Assembly: GCF_000980885.2 (NCBI RefSeq)
Contig: NZ_LBDA02000053.1
Span: forward strand, 85,691 to 149,690
DNA length: 64,000 nucleotides
Source: Streptomyces malaysiense
Lineage (GTDB): Bacteria > Actinomycetota > Actinomycetes > Streptomycetales > Streptomycetaceae
Direction: 5' to 3'
The notes under the pieces are model-generated. The model searched no databases. It saw nothing but the letters and a program-made list of their open reading frames with translations, and was not told the DNA's origin. Below, in pieces: positions 44,682 to 53,649 of the stretch. Position 1 is the stretch's first letter, and each line of letters begins with the position of its first letter. The position numbers and the translations under genes were made by a program.

Positions 44682-46484
44682 GTGGCCGGGCGCATCGAAG
44701 ACTACGCACTCATCGGAGACATGCAGACCGCCGCACTGGTCTGCCGGGACGGCACGGTGGACTGGCTGTGCCTGCCCCGCTTCGACTCGCATGCCATCTT
44801 CGCCGGCCTGCTGGGCACCGAGGAGCACGGCTTCTGGCGGCTCGGCCCGGCGCACGCGGCCGACGTCCAGCCGCCCGCGGCCACCCGCCGGAGCTACCGG
44901 GGCGACTCGCTGATCCTGGAATCGGAGTGGGACACCCCGCGCGGCACGGTCCGCGTGACCGATTTCATGCCCCCGCGTGACGGCGCGCCCCAGCTGATCC
45001 GGATCGTGGAGGGCGTCACCGGCCGGGTGCCGATGCGCTCGGCGCTGCGGATGCGCTTCTCCTACGGCCGGGTCGTGCCCTGGGTGCACAAGCACGAGGG
45101 CCGCACGGTCGCCGTCGCCGGACCCGACTCGGTGTGGTTCGACACCGAGGCCGAGACCTACGGGAAGTCCCTGACCACCTACGCCGACTTCACGGTCGCC
45201 CCGGGTGACCGGATCGCGTTCACGATCTCCTGGGAGCCCTCGCACAAGCGGCCGCCCGCCCTGCCGGAGCCGGAGCAGTCGCTGGAGGCGACCGAGAGCT
45301 TCTGGCGCGAGTGGGTCGAGCAGTGCACGTACCACGGGCCGTACCGCGAGGCCGTGATCCGCTCGCTGATCACCCTGAAGGCGCTGACGTACGCGCCCAC
45401 CGGCGGTATCGTCGCGGCCCCCACCACCTCCCTGCCCGAGGACATCGGGGGCGTGCGCAACTGGGACTACCGCTACACCTGGCTGCGCGACGCCGCGATC
45501 ACCCTGTCCTCGCTGCTGCGGACCGGCTACCGCGAGGAGGCCCGCGCCTGGCGCGAGTGGCTGCTGCGCGCGGTCGCGGGCGACCCGGAGAACCTCCAGA
45601 TCATGTACGGCATCGCGGGAGAGCGCGAGCTGGGCGAGGCCGAGCTGGACTGGCTGCCGGGCTACGAGGACTCGGCCCCGGTCCGGGTCGGCAACGGCGC
45701 GGCCCACCAGCTCCAGCTCGACGTGTACGGCGAGGTCACCGAGGCCCTGCACCTGGCCCACATGACCGGCCTGGCCCGCAACGACTACGCGTCGCTGCTC
45801 CAGCTGAAGCTGATCCGGTACCTGGAGGACCACTGGCAGGAGCCGGACGAGGGCATCTGGGAGGTGCGCGGACCGCGCCGGCACTTCGTGCACTCCAAGG
45901 TGATGGCCTGGGTCGCGGTGGACCGCACCATCAAGCTGATCGAGTCCGGCGACGCGGACGGCCCGCTGGAGCGCTGGCGCGAGCTGCGCGACGACATCCA
46001 CCGGGACGTGTGCGAGAAGGGCTACGACAAGGAGCGCAACACCTTCACCCAGTCCTACGGCTCCCAGGAGCTGGACGCCTCCCTGCTGCTGATCCCGCAG
46101 ATGGGCTTCCTGCCCCCGGACGACAAGCGCGTGATCGGCACCATCGAGGCGATCCAGCGCGAGCTGTCCACCTCCGACGGCTTCATCCTGCGCTACCCCA
46201 CGGAGGGCCAGTCCGAGGGCGTCGACGGTCTGCCGGGCGACGAGGGCGCGTTCCTCGCCTGCTCGTTCTGGATGGCCGACGACCTCGCGATGATCGGCCG
46301 CGTCGACGAGGCCCGCAAGCTGTTCGAGAAGCTGCTCGCGCTGCGCAACGACCTCGGACTGCTCGCGGAGGAATGGGACCCGCGTCGGCAGCGCCAGGTG
46401 GGCAACTTCCCGCAGGCGTTCAGCCATGTGCCGCTGATCGACACGGCCCTGCGCCTGACGGCTTCGGGGGCGTACGGGGGTTAG
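44682..46484 (+). CDS. glycoside hydrolase family 15 protein (trehalase/glucoamylase type)
   Basis: 600 residues. The N-terminus AGRIEDYALIGDMQTAALV and VDWLCLPRFDS is the beta-sandwich start shared by bacterial GH15 trehalases. The (alpha/alpha)6 barrel has GGVRNWDYRYTWLRDAAIT, the substrate-binding signature, and GLLAEEWDP with a catalytic Glu; a second catalytic Glu probably lies in DWLPGYEDSAP. No signal peptide is seen, so it acts on an intracellular sugar such as trehalose or a short glucan. GTG at 44682 with GGAG six bases upstream is preferred over GTG at 44658. It starts a plus-strand group of three genes. Confidence 0.9.
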   Translation: MAGRIEDYALIGDMQTAALVCRDGTVDWLCLPRFDSHAIFAGLLGTEEHGFWRLGPAHAADVQPPAATRRSYRGDSLILESEWDTPRGTVRVTDFMPPRDGAPQLIRIVEGVTGRVPMRSALRMRFSYGRVVPWVHKHEGRTVAVAGPDSVWFDTEAETYGKSLTTYADFTVAPGDRIAFTISWEPSHKRPPALPEPEQSLEATESFWREWVEQCTYHGPYREAVIRSLITLKALTYAPTGGIVAAPTTSLPEDIGGVRNWDYRYTWLRDAAITLSSLLRTGYREEARAWREWLLRAVAGDPENLQIMYGIAGERELGEAELDWLPGYEDSAPVRVGNGAAHQLQLDVYGEVTEALHLAHMTGLARNDYASLLQLKLIRYLEDHWQEPDEGIWEVRGPRRHFVHSKVMAWVAVDRTIKLIESGDADGPLERWRELRDDIHRDVCEKGYDKERNTFTQSYGSQELDASLLLIPQMGFLPPDDKRVIGTIEAIQRELSTSDGFILRYPTEGQSEGVDGLPGDEGAFLACSFWMADDLAMIGRVDEARKLFEKLLALRNDLGLLAEEWDPRRQRQVGNFPQAFSHVPLIDTALRLTASGAYGG

Positions 46485-46539
46485 CCGCCCTAGGCTGGAG
46501 GCGCACGTATCCCCCCTTCCCGGAAGGGGGCGCCCCTCC

Positions 46540-47922
46540 ATGGCTTCCCCCTCGAAGGCACGGGCGGCCCTGGCCGCGCTGCGTGAGGACCTCGCCGGCG
46601 ATGTGTTCGCGCCCGGCGACCCCGGGTACGACGCCGCCCGTGCCGTCTTCAACGCGATGATCGACCGGCGCCCGGCCGTGATCGCGCGGTGCGCGCACGC
46701 GGCCGATGTCGTGCGCGCGGTGCGCTTCGCGCGGGAGCTGGATCTGCCGGTCGCGGTGCGCGGGGGCGGGCACGGCGTCGCCGGCGCGGCGCTCGGGGAC
46801 GGCGCGCTCGTGGTGGATCTGCGCCGGATGCGCGAGGTCACGGTCGACCCGGCCGCGCAGGCGGTGCGCGTGCAGGGCGGGGCCACGATGAGCGACCTGG
46901 ACCGGGCGACGCAGCCGTACGCCCTGGCGACGACCGGGGGCCGGGCCTCCACCATGGGGGTCGGCGGGTTCGTCCTCGGCGGCGGCACCGGCTGGCTGGA
47001 CCGCGCGTTCGGGCTGGCCGTGGACAACCTGCTCGGCGTGGAGCTGGTGACCGCGGACGCCGAGCGGACGCACGCGAGCGCCGACGAGAACCCCGAGCTG
47101 TTCTGGGCCCTGCACGGCGGGGGCGGGAACTTCGGCGTCGCCACCGCGCTCACCCTGGAACTGCACGAACTCCCGCTGTTCTGCGTGGCGTTGCTGCTCT
47201 TCCTGCCGGAGCAGGGACCGCGGGTGGTGCGCGCCTTCCGGGAGATCCTGCGCACCGGTCCCGACGCGCTGGGCGGCGCGGTGCTGTACGTCACCGGACC
47301 TCCCGCGGACTTCGTGCCGCCCCCTCTGGTGGGCCGGCGGCTGTGCCTCGCCCTGCTGACCTACGCGGGCGGCGCGCAGGAGCTGCGCGAGCTGGCCGGA
47401 CCGCTGCTGGCACCGCCGCACGAGGCGCGGCTCCTCGGCCCGGTGCCGTACGCCGACGCGCAGTGCATGCTGGACACCCCGGCGGGGCTGCGCAACCACT
47501 GGTCGGCGGAGTACCTCGGCGAGCTGCCGGACGCCGCGGTGGACGTCTACTGCGCCCTCGGCGACGGCATGCCGGTCCCCACCCCCACCCGGCACGCGCT
47601 GCTCCCGCAGGGCGGGGCGGTCGCGGCGGGTCCGCACACGTACCCGGTGTCCTACCGGGACGCGCCCTGGGCCGTGCACCCGTCCGGCGTCTGGGCGGAC
47701 CCGGCCGACGACGAGCGGTGTACCGGCTGGGTGCGAGAGGTGCGGGCGGCCGTCCGGCCCTGGAGCACGGGGGCCGTGTACCTGAACTTCATCGGCGACG
47801 AGGGCCCCGAGCGGGTCCGGGCGGGCCTGGGCGAGGGGAACACGCTGCGTCTGGAGAAGGTGAAGCGGCGCCACGACCCCGACAACGTCTTCCGGTTCAA
47901 CCACAACATCAGGCCGGTGTAG
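46540..47922 (+). CDS. FAD-linked oxidase with BBE domain
   Basis: 460 residues. An N-terminal FAD-binding (PCMH) domain contains VAVRGGGHGVAG, whose His is the usual covalent FAD attachment site, and TMGVGGFVLGGGTGWLDRAFG. The C-terminal RLEKVKRRHDPDNVFRFNHNI is the berberine-bridge (BBE) signature. Such enzymes oxidise sugars or secondary metabolites with oxygen. The Cys used by bicovalent members is not evident. ATG at 46540 lies 55 bases after the GH15 gene; the two may share a transcript. The substrate is unknown. Confidence 0.9.
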   Translation: MASPSKARAALAALREDLAGDVFAPGDPGYDAARAVFNAMIDRRPAVIARCAHAADVVRAVRFARELDLPVAVRGGGHGVAGAALGDGALVVDLRRMREVTVDPAAQAVRVQGGATMSDLDRATQPYALATTGGRASTMGVGGFVLGGGTGWLDRAFGLAVDNLLGVELVTADAERTHASADENPELFWALHGGGGNFGVATALTLELHELPLFCVALLLFLPEQGPRVVRAFREILRTGPDALGGAVLYVTGPPADFVPPPLVGRRLCLALLTYAGGAQELRELAGPLLAPPHEARLLGPVPYADAQCMLDTPAGLRNHWSAEYLGELPDAAVDVYCALGDGMPVPTPTRHALLPQGGAVAAGPHTYPVSYRDAPWAVHPSGVWADPADDERCTGWVREVRAAVRPWSTGAVYLNFIGDEGPERVRAGLGEGNTLRLEKVKRRHDPDNVFRFNHNIRPV

Positions 47923-47988
47923 CCCGGACCCCGAACGGGTCCGGCCAGAAGATGTTCTCCTGGCGTCTTCGCAGGTAGCGTCCGCTTC

Positions 47989-49644
47989 ATGGACAGCGCT
48001 ACGGACAGCAGACCCGACACCCACGGCGCGGGCATCACCGTTCAGCGGGCCCTGGAGCTGCCCGGACTGCGCAGCGGGCTGCCGGAGATCGTCGCGGGCG
48101 CGGACCGGCTCAGCCGCACCGTGCGATGGGTGCACGCGGGCGAGGTGCCGAACATCGCCTCGCTGCTCAAGGGCGGCGAGCTGCTGCTCACCACGGGCTA
48201 CGGCCTGGGCACCCGGCCGGCCGAGCAGCGGGCGTTCGTACGCACACTGGCCGAGCGCGGGATCGCCGCGCTGGTGGTGGAGCTGGGCCCGCGCTTCAGC
48301 CGGCTGCCGGCCGCGCTGGTGGACACCGCGCGCGCGGCCGGTCTGCCGCTGGTGCAGCTGCATCGCGAGGTGCCGTTCGTGACGGTCACCGAGGAGATCC
48401 ACACCGAGATCGTCAACGGCCACTACGCGCTGCTCCAGCGGGCCGAGGAGGTGCACCGGCGCTGCACCGAGGCGCTGCTGGGAGGGGGCGGGGTGCCGCA
48501 GGTGCTGGGCATCCTGGCCGGTTTCAGCGGCAATCCGGTGTTCCTGGAGACCGCCGACGGCCGGCTGCTGTACGCGGCCGGCGAGGGGCCCGAGGGCGCG
48601 GATCCGCTCCAGGTGTGGGAGGGGCTGCGCGGCCCGCACAAGAACGCGCCGCCGCCCGCCGGTTCGGTGCTGGTCGACGTCCCCGGCGGCGGTCCCGGTA
48701 CGGCGGGTTCGGTGCGCGCCCGGCTGGTGCTGCTGCCGGTGCGTTCGCCGCTGTCGCCGGTGCACCGGATCGCCGCGGAGCGGGCCGCGGGCGTCCTGGC
48801 CGTGGTGCTGATGCAGGCCCGGCAGGAGGAGGAGCTGGCGGCGCGCGGGCGCGGCGACTTCCTCACCGATCTCGCCGAGGGCCGGGTCCGCGCGGAGGAC
48901 GCGCCCGCCCAGGCCCGGGTCCTCGGCTTCAAGCCCGGCGGCAGCCCGCTGCTGCCGGTGGTGATGCGGGTGGGCGACCCCCTCTCCCCGGCCGGGGGAG
49001 GCTGGGCGGTGCTCGCCCGCGCGGTCTCCGAGGAGCTGGCCGCGGTGGGCGTGCCGGTGCTGCTGGGCGTACGGCCGGTGGAGGGCCGGGTGCTGGTGCT
49101 GCTCGGGCTGCGCTCGGAGTCGGAGCGCGCGGCGGTCGCGGACCGGGTGGCGGCGGCGCTGCGGACGGGGGTCGAGCGCGCCGGGATGCGGCGGCCCGGC
49201 ACTCCCCCGCCGGTGGTGGTCGTCGGTGTGGCGGGCGGCTGGGCGGCGGCCTCGGCGGGACTGCGGCACGCGGCGGAGACCGCGACGGCCGCGCAGGGCC
49301 TGACCGACCGCCCCTGGTACGACGCCCGCCGCCTCGACATCGACCTGCTGCTGTGGCGGCTGCGCGACCACCCGGACCTCGCGGCCTTCGTGGACCGGGC
49401 GATCGGCCCGCTGCGCGACCACGACCGGCGTTCCAAGCCGCCGCTGCTGCCCACCCTGGAGACGTATCTCGCGCATGCGGGCCGCAAGGCGGAGACCGCC
49501 CGCGAACTGCATCTGAACCGGCAGACGCTGTACAACCGCCTCGCCCGCATCGGCGAGTTGCTGGGCACCGACCTCGACGACCCGCAGACCGTCCTGGCGC
49601 TGAGCCTCGCCCTGCGGGCCCGGCGGCACGCGCCCCAGCCGTAG
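47989..49644 (+). CDS. PucR family transcriptional regulator
   Basis: 551 residues. The N-terminal PucR domain reads ALELPGLRSGLPEIVAGADRL and VRWVHAGEVPNIASLLKGGELLLTTG. A GGDEF-like middle follows, and the C-terminal PucR helix-turn-helix is LETYLAHAGRKAETARELHL with NRQTLYNRLARIGEL. PucR proteins control purine, amine or other nitrogen catabolism genes. ATG at 47989. It follows the FAD oxidase by 66 bases on the same strand and may regulate it, which is inference. Confidence 0.92.
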   Translation: MDSATDSRPDTHGAGITVQRALELPGLRSGLPEIVAGADRLSRTVRWVHAGEVPNIASLLKGGELLLTTGYGLGTRPAEQRAFVRTLAERGIAALVVELGPRFSRLPAALVDTARAAGLPLVQLHREVPFVTVTEEIHTEIVNGHYALLQRAEEVHRRCTEALLGGGGVPQVLGILAGFSGNPVFLETADGRLLYAAGEGPEGADPLQVWEGLRGPHKNAPPPAGSVLVDVPGGGPGTAGSVRARLVLLPVRSPLSPVHRIAAERAAGVLAVVLMQARQEEELAARGRGDFLTDLAEGRVRAEDAPAQARVLGFKPGGSPLLPVVMRVGDPLSPAGGGWAVLARAVSEELAAVGVPVLLGVRPVEGRVLVLLGLRSESERAAVADRVAAALRTGVERAGMRRPGTPPPVVVVGVAGGWAAASAGLRHAAETATAAQGLTDRPWYDARRLDIDLLLWRLRDHPDLAAFVDRAIGPLRDHDRRSKPPLLPTLETYLAHAGRKAETARELHLNRQTLYNRLARIGELLGTDLDDPQTVLALSLALRARRHAPQP

Positions 49645-49655
49645 TGACCCGCGAG

Positions 49656-49675
49656 GCGGCCGGCGCCCCGGCCGC
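49656..49675. terminator. short hairpin between convergent genes
   Basis: GCGGCCGG (49656-49663) pairs with 49668-49675 around CGCC, in the 37-base gap between the PucR and glycosyltransferase stops. Confidence 0.55.
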
Positions 49676-49681
49676 GCGCGG

Positions 49682-50818
49682 TCAGAGAATCAGGGGCTGG
49701 GTCAACTCGTCGTAGACGCTGAGGACTTGGGCGACCGTCTCGTCCTCGCTCGGCCAGCCGGCGGCCTGCCGCGCCGCCTTCTCGCGCAGCAGCTCGCGCC
49801 GCGCCGGGTCGGCGAGCAGCCGTCCGACGGTCTCGGCGAGGGCCGACGGATCGCCGTACGGCACGAGTTCGGCGGCGTCGCCCACCAGGTCGGGGATGCC
49901 GCCGACCCGGGTGGCGACCAGGGGGACGCCCGCGTACAGCGCCTCCTGGGCGAGGGCCGAGCGGGACTCCCAGCGGCTGGTCAGCAGGGCCAGATCGGCG
50001 GCGCCGAGCAGTTCGGGCAGGTCCTCGCGGTGGCCGAGCAGCCGTACCGGGAGCCGCTCGGCCTCGATGCGCCGCTGGAGCAGCGGCCGCAGCGGGCCCT
50101 CCCCCGCGACGGCGACCAGCGGCGCGGGGTCGAGGTCCCGCCAGGCGCGGGCCGCGTCCAGCAGGGTCTCGTGGCCGCGGTGCCGGTCGAGGGGCGCCGC
50201 GGCGAGGAGCAACGGGCGTCCGGTGGCACCGAGTTCGGCGCGGGCCTTGGGCCGCAGCCGGTCGGGGTCGTCGGGCGCGGGGGCCGGACGGGTGCGGCCG
50301 GGCAGTGTCACGGCGGCGAGCCGGGCGTCCCGGGCGCCGGTCCTGCGGGCGCGGTCGACGAGATCCGGACTGGTGCCGAGGACCACGGTGGCGGAGCGGG
50401 CCACACGTCGCTCCAGCAGGCGCAGCAGATGGGCCCGCGCGCCCTCGGCGTACGTCCGGTTGTGCCAGGTGACGACCAGCGGGGTGGTGCGCCCGCCGAG
50501 CGCGAGCACGGCCCGGAAGGAGGCGTGCAGACCGTGCGCGTGCACCACGTCGGCGTCCGTGCAGGCCGCCCGGAGCGCGGCCACCGAGGCGGGGTCGCTG
50601 CTGCGCGCCACATGGATGTGGCCGGCGCCGGTCCCCGCGAAGTCGTAGGTACGGTCGGCCTCCACGGGGGCGCACACCGTGACCCGCACGCCCCGGGCGA
50701 CCAGCCCCGCGGTCAGGGAGCGCACGTGCGCGCTCCCGCCGGCGTCGCCTCCGCCCAGCACCTGCACGGTGCGCAGCGGCGGCCGGCCGTGCGGTGCGTT
50801 GCTGATCAGGGGGCTCAC
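49682..50818 (-). CDS. glycosyltransferase family 4
   Basis: 378 residues with the GT-B fold. The N-terminal domain begins VQVLGGGDAGGSAHVRSLTAGL, the acceptor-side glycine loop; ADVVHAHGLHASF is typical of GT4. The C-terminal nucleotide-sugar domain has LLGHREDLPELLGAADLALL and SRSALAQEALYAGVPLVATRVGG, including the conserved Glu. GTG at 50818 has CAGGAG about 11 bases upstream. Substrate unknown; the MraY-like gene upstream on the same strand suggests the two act on a lipid-linked glycan. A TCACCC-ACAC-GGGTGA palindrome lies between them at 51018-51033. Confidence 0.88.
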   Translation of the reverse strand: MSPLISNAPHGRPPLRTVQVLGGGDAGGSAHVRSLTAGLVARGVRVTVCAPVEADRTYDFAGTGAGHIHVARSSDPASVAALRAACTDADVVHAHGLHASFRAVLALGGRTTPLVVTWHNRTYAEGARAHLLRLLERRVARSATVVLGTSPDLVDRARRTGARDARLAAVTLPGRTRPAPAPDDPDRLRPKARAELGATGRPLLLAAAPLDRHRGHETLLDAARAWRDLDPAPLVAVAGEGPLRPLLQRRIEAERLPVRLLGHREDLPELLGAADLALLTSRWESRSALAQEALYAGVPLVATRVGGIPDLVGDAAELVPYGDPSALAETVGRLLADPARRELLREKAARQAAGWPSEDETVAQVLSVYDELTQPLIL

Positions 50819-51017
50819 GAGGCCGGGCTCCTGGTTCGGCGTGGGGCGGTCACGAGGCAACGTACAGAAAGTAGCGGGCGCACGGGGGCGATGGGATCCG
50901 CCCCGCGCGCCTACCGAGCGGTCGGTGCCCTCGCCCAGCATGCCAGCAGGCAGGGCCGTCGGGGCAATACCGGGCGGGCGCACGGGGCGGCGGGCCGGGG
51001 CAATGCGCCGGAGCACA

Positions 51018-51033
51018 TCACCCACACGGGTGA
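51018..51033. promoter_or_regulatory. 6-4-6 palindrome upstream of the glycosyltransferase
   Basis: TCACCC-ACAC-GGGTGA is a perfect inverted repeat 200 bases before the GT4 start and 55 bases after the MraY-like stop. It could be an operator or a small terminator; the stem extends imperfectly to CACAT/ATGTG. Confidence 0.4.
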
Positions 51034-51088
51034 ATGTGGCCGGTCCCGGGCTGACCCGCCCCTCCTCGTGTCCCCCGAGGTCAGGCGG

Positions 51089-51835
51089 TCACAGCGAGCG
51101 CGCCCACCCGGTGACCCGGTCTCCGTTCACAGCGGCCGCCACAAAGGCGACGGCGTGCGCGAGCAGTCCCGCGCGCCCGTTGCCCGCCACCACGGCCGCC
51201 CCCAGCGCGGCGCCGAGCGCGTGCGCCCCCGTGTCCCCGAGCATCGTCCGCTCGCCGATGTCCTCGCGCAGCACCGCCGCGGCGCCGCCCATGGCGACGG
51301 CCGCCAGTTCCCCGCCGCGCCCGCCGCGCAGCAGCCCCGGGGCGCCCAGCGCGAGCACCGCGCCGAGCGCGCGTCCGGGCCGTACGTCGACCAGGTTCAC
51401 GCAGTGCGCGGCCCCCGCGACGACGACTCCCGCGAGGAGCCTGTCCAGCGGCCGTTCCCTCAGCAGCGCGCCCGCGACGAGAGCGGCCCCGGAGATCCCG
51501 AACAACTTGACGGCCCCGCTGGTGACCTCGCCGCCGCGCAGGGCGCCGAGGTGTTCCCGGAAACCGCGGCGGTGGTCGCCCGCCGCGTCGTCGTACGCCC
51601 CGCACGCCCCCGCCGCCAGCACGGCGAGCCCGGCCCCGGGGTGCACCCGCGCGGCCGCGAGCGCCGTGCCGTACGCCGCGGCGGGCCCGGCGTACAGCAT
51701 GACGGTGCGCCCCGCGTGGTTCTTCCGTGCCCAGCGCGCGGCCCCTCCGGGCGCCTTGGCGCGCAGCGCCACCAAGCCGGCCCGGGTGAGCGCGGCGGAC
51801 AGCAGGAACGAGCGGGACCTGCGAGTACCGGTCAT
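51089..51835 (-). CDS. MraY/WecA-like membrane phosphoglycosyl transferase homologue
   Basis: 248 residues, shorter than MraY (about 350), with six to eight hydrophobic segments. Three acidic motifs of the family are recognisable: GAYDDAAGD, CVNLVDVRPGRALG and TMLGDTGAHALGAALG. The HHH loop of MraY is absent and the first helices are missing. It may transfer a sugar phosphate to a polyprenyl carrier, or be an inactive relative. ATG at 51835 lies 35 bases after the recN stop. With the glycosyltransferase downstream it suggests a small cell-surface glycan function. Confidence 0.7.
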   Translation of the reverse strand: MTGTRRSRSFLLSAALTRAGLVALRAKAPGGAARWARKNHAGRTVMLYAGPAAAYGTALAAARVHPGAGLAVLAAGACGAYDDAAGDHRRGFREHLGALRGGEVTSGAVKLFGISGAALVAGALLRERPLDRLLAGVVVAGAAHCVNLVDVRPGRALGAVLALGAPGLLRGGRGGELAAVAMGGAAAVLREDIGERTMLGDTGAHALGAALGAAVVAGNGRAGLLAHAVAFVAAAVNGDRVTGWARSL

Positions 51836-51870
51836 CCCGACACCCTAAGTCCGCCTGACCCCGAGTCCGC

Positions 51871-53601
51871 CTACTGGTCCGCCCGTGCCGTCGCCAGCAG
51901 TTCCTCCGCGTGGGCGCGGGCCGCCTCCGAGTCCTCCTGACCCGCCAGCATGCGGGAGAGTTCGCGGATGCGGTCCTCGCCCTCCAGGACCTTGACGCCG
52001 GAGCGGGTCACGGAGCCGTCGTTGGTCTTCTCGACCAGCAGCTGCCGGTCGGCGAAGGCCGCGACCTGCGGCAGGTGGGTGACGACGACGACCTGGGCGC
52101 TCCGGGCGAGCTTGGCCAGGCGTCGGCCGATCTCGACCGCCGCCTTGCCGCCGACCCCCGCGTCGACCTCGTCGAACAGGTAGGTCGGCACCGGGTCCGT
52201 GCCCGCGAAGACGACCTCCACCGCGAGCATCACCCGGGACAGCTCACCGCCGGACGCGCCCTTGGCGATGGGCCGCGGCGGGGCGCCCGGGTGCGGGGCG
52301 AGCAGCAGCTCGACCTCGTCCACGCCCGAGGGGCCGTAGGCGACCGTGCGCCCGCCGACCTCGACGCCCTCGGGGTCCTCGGTCCGGCGGATGTCGAAGG
52401 AGACACGGGCGTGCGGCATGGCGAGCGAGGCGAGTTCGGCGGTCACCGCGGCGGCGAACCGCTCGGCGGCCTCGGTCCGGGCGTCGCTCAGCGTCTGGGC
52501 CAGACCGCCCAGTTCGGCGCTCAGAGCGTCCCGTTCGGCGGCCAGCTCGCCGATCCGCTCGTCGTCGCCGTCCAGCTCGGTCAGCCGGGCGGCGCTCCGC
52601 TCGGCCCACGCGAGCACGGCGTTCACGTCGTCGCCGTACTTTCGGGTCAGGGCGGTCAGGGCGGCCCGGCGCTCCTCGACCGCGGCGAGCCGCAGCGGGT
52701 CGGCGTCCAGGTCGCCGGCGTATCCCGCCAGCTCACCGGCCACGTCGCCGAGCAGGATGCCGACCTCCCCGATCCGCTCGGCGAGCGCGGCCAGCGCCGG
52801 ATCGTGGGCGCGCACGGCCTCCAGGGCCCGGTGGGCGCCCGCCACGAGGGCCTGGGCGTCGATGCTCTCGGGGTCCTCGGGGTTGCCCGCGAGGGCCGCG
52901 TGCGCGGCCGTCGCGGCGGACGACAGCGCCTCCGCGTGCCCGAGCCGCTCGGCCTCCTCGGCCAGTTCCGCGTCCTCACCGGGCCGCGGCTCCACGGCGG
53001 CGATCTCGTCGAGGCCGTAGCGGAGCATGTCGGCCTCCTGCGCCCGCTCCCGTGCCCGCGTCGTGATCTCGTCCAGCTCGCCGGCGACGGCCCGCAGCCG
53101 GCGGTAGGCCTCGCCGTACTTGGCCAGCGGCACCGCGACCGCGTCGCCCGCGTACCGGTCGAGGGCGCCGCGCTGCCGGGACAGCTTCAGCAGCCCCTGC
53201 TGGTCGGTCTGCCCGTGCACGGCCACCAGCTCGTCGGCCAGCTCGGCGAGCAGTCCCACGGGCACGCTGCGCCCGCCCAGATGGGCCCGCGACCGGCCTT
53301 CGGCGGAGACGGTACGGCTGATCAGCAGGGCACCGTCGTCCAGCTCGGCCCCGGCCTCCTCGGCGCGTACGGCGGCGGCGGCGCCCGCGGGCACGGCGAT
53401 CCGCCCCTCCACGACCGCCTTCTGGGCCCCCAGCCGCACGAGCGCCGGGTCGGCCCGCCCCCCGAGCAGCAACCCCAGGCTGGTGACCACCATGGTCTTG
53501 CCCGCACCCGTCTCACCGGTGACCGCGGTGAACCCCGGTGACAACTCGACGACGGCATCGTCGATGACCCCGAGCGACCGTATCCGCATCTCCTCCAACA
53601 C
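51871..53601 (-). CDS. recN: DNA repair protein RecN
   Basis: 576 residues. The SMC-like N-terminal half has the P-loop VTGETGAGKTMVVTSLGLLLG; a long coiled-coil middle (residues about 150-360) follows; the C-terminal half has the ABC signature GASGGELSRVMLAVEVV and Walker B TYLFDEVDAGVGG. RecN acts early in double-strand break repair. GTG at 53601 gives LEEMRIRSLGVIDDA; ATG codons at 53613 and 53589 are alternatives, the latter right after GGAGGAG. No LexA box was found upstream. It follows nadK by 48 bases in the conserved order tlyA-nadK-recN. Confidence 0.96.
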   Translation of the reverse strand: MLEEMRIRSLGVIDDAVVELSPGFTAVTGETGAGKTMVVTSLGLLLGGRADPALVRLGAQKAVVEGRIAVPAGAAAAVRAEEAGAELDDGALLISRTVSAEGRSRAHLGGRSVPVGLLAELADELVAVHGQTDQQGLLKLSRQRGALDRYAGDAVAVPLAKYGEAYRRLRAVAGELDEITTRARERAQEADMLRYGLDEIAAVEPRPGEDAELAEEAERLGHAEALSSAATAAHAALAGNPEDPESIDAQALVAGAHRALEAVRAHDPALAALAERIGEVGILLGDVAGELAGYAGDLDADPLRLAAVEERRAALTALTRKYGDDVNAVLAWAERSAARLTELDGDDERIGELAAERDALSAELGGLAQTLSDARTEAAERFAAAVTAELASLAMPHARVSFDIRRTEDPEGVEVGGRTVAYGPSGVDEVELLLAPHPGAPPRPIAKGASGGELSRVMLAVEVVFAGTDPVPTYLFDEVDAGVGGKAAVEIGRRLAKLARSAQVVVVTHLPQVAAFADRQLLVEKTNDGSVTRSGVKVLEGEDRIRELSRMLAGQEDSEAARAHAEELLATARADQ

Positions 53602-53649
53602 GGAACAGACCATACGAGGTCTCGGGCGGCGAGCGCACATGCCCCGGCC

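Noticed and set aside
53602..53649. LexA box upstream of recN
   Set aside because: No TCGAAC-N4-GTTCGA or close variant is present in the short gap before recN.
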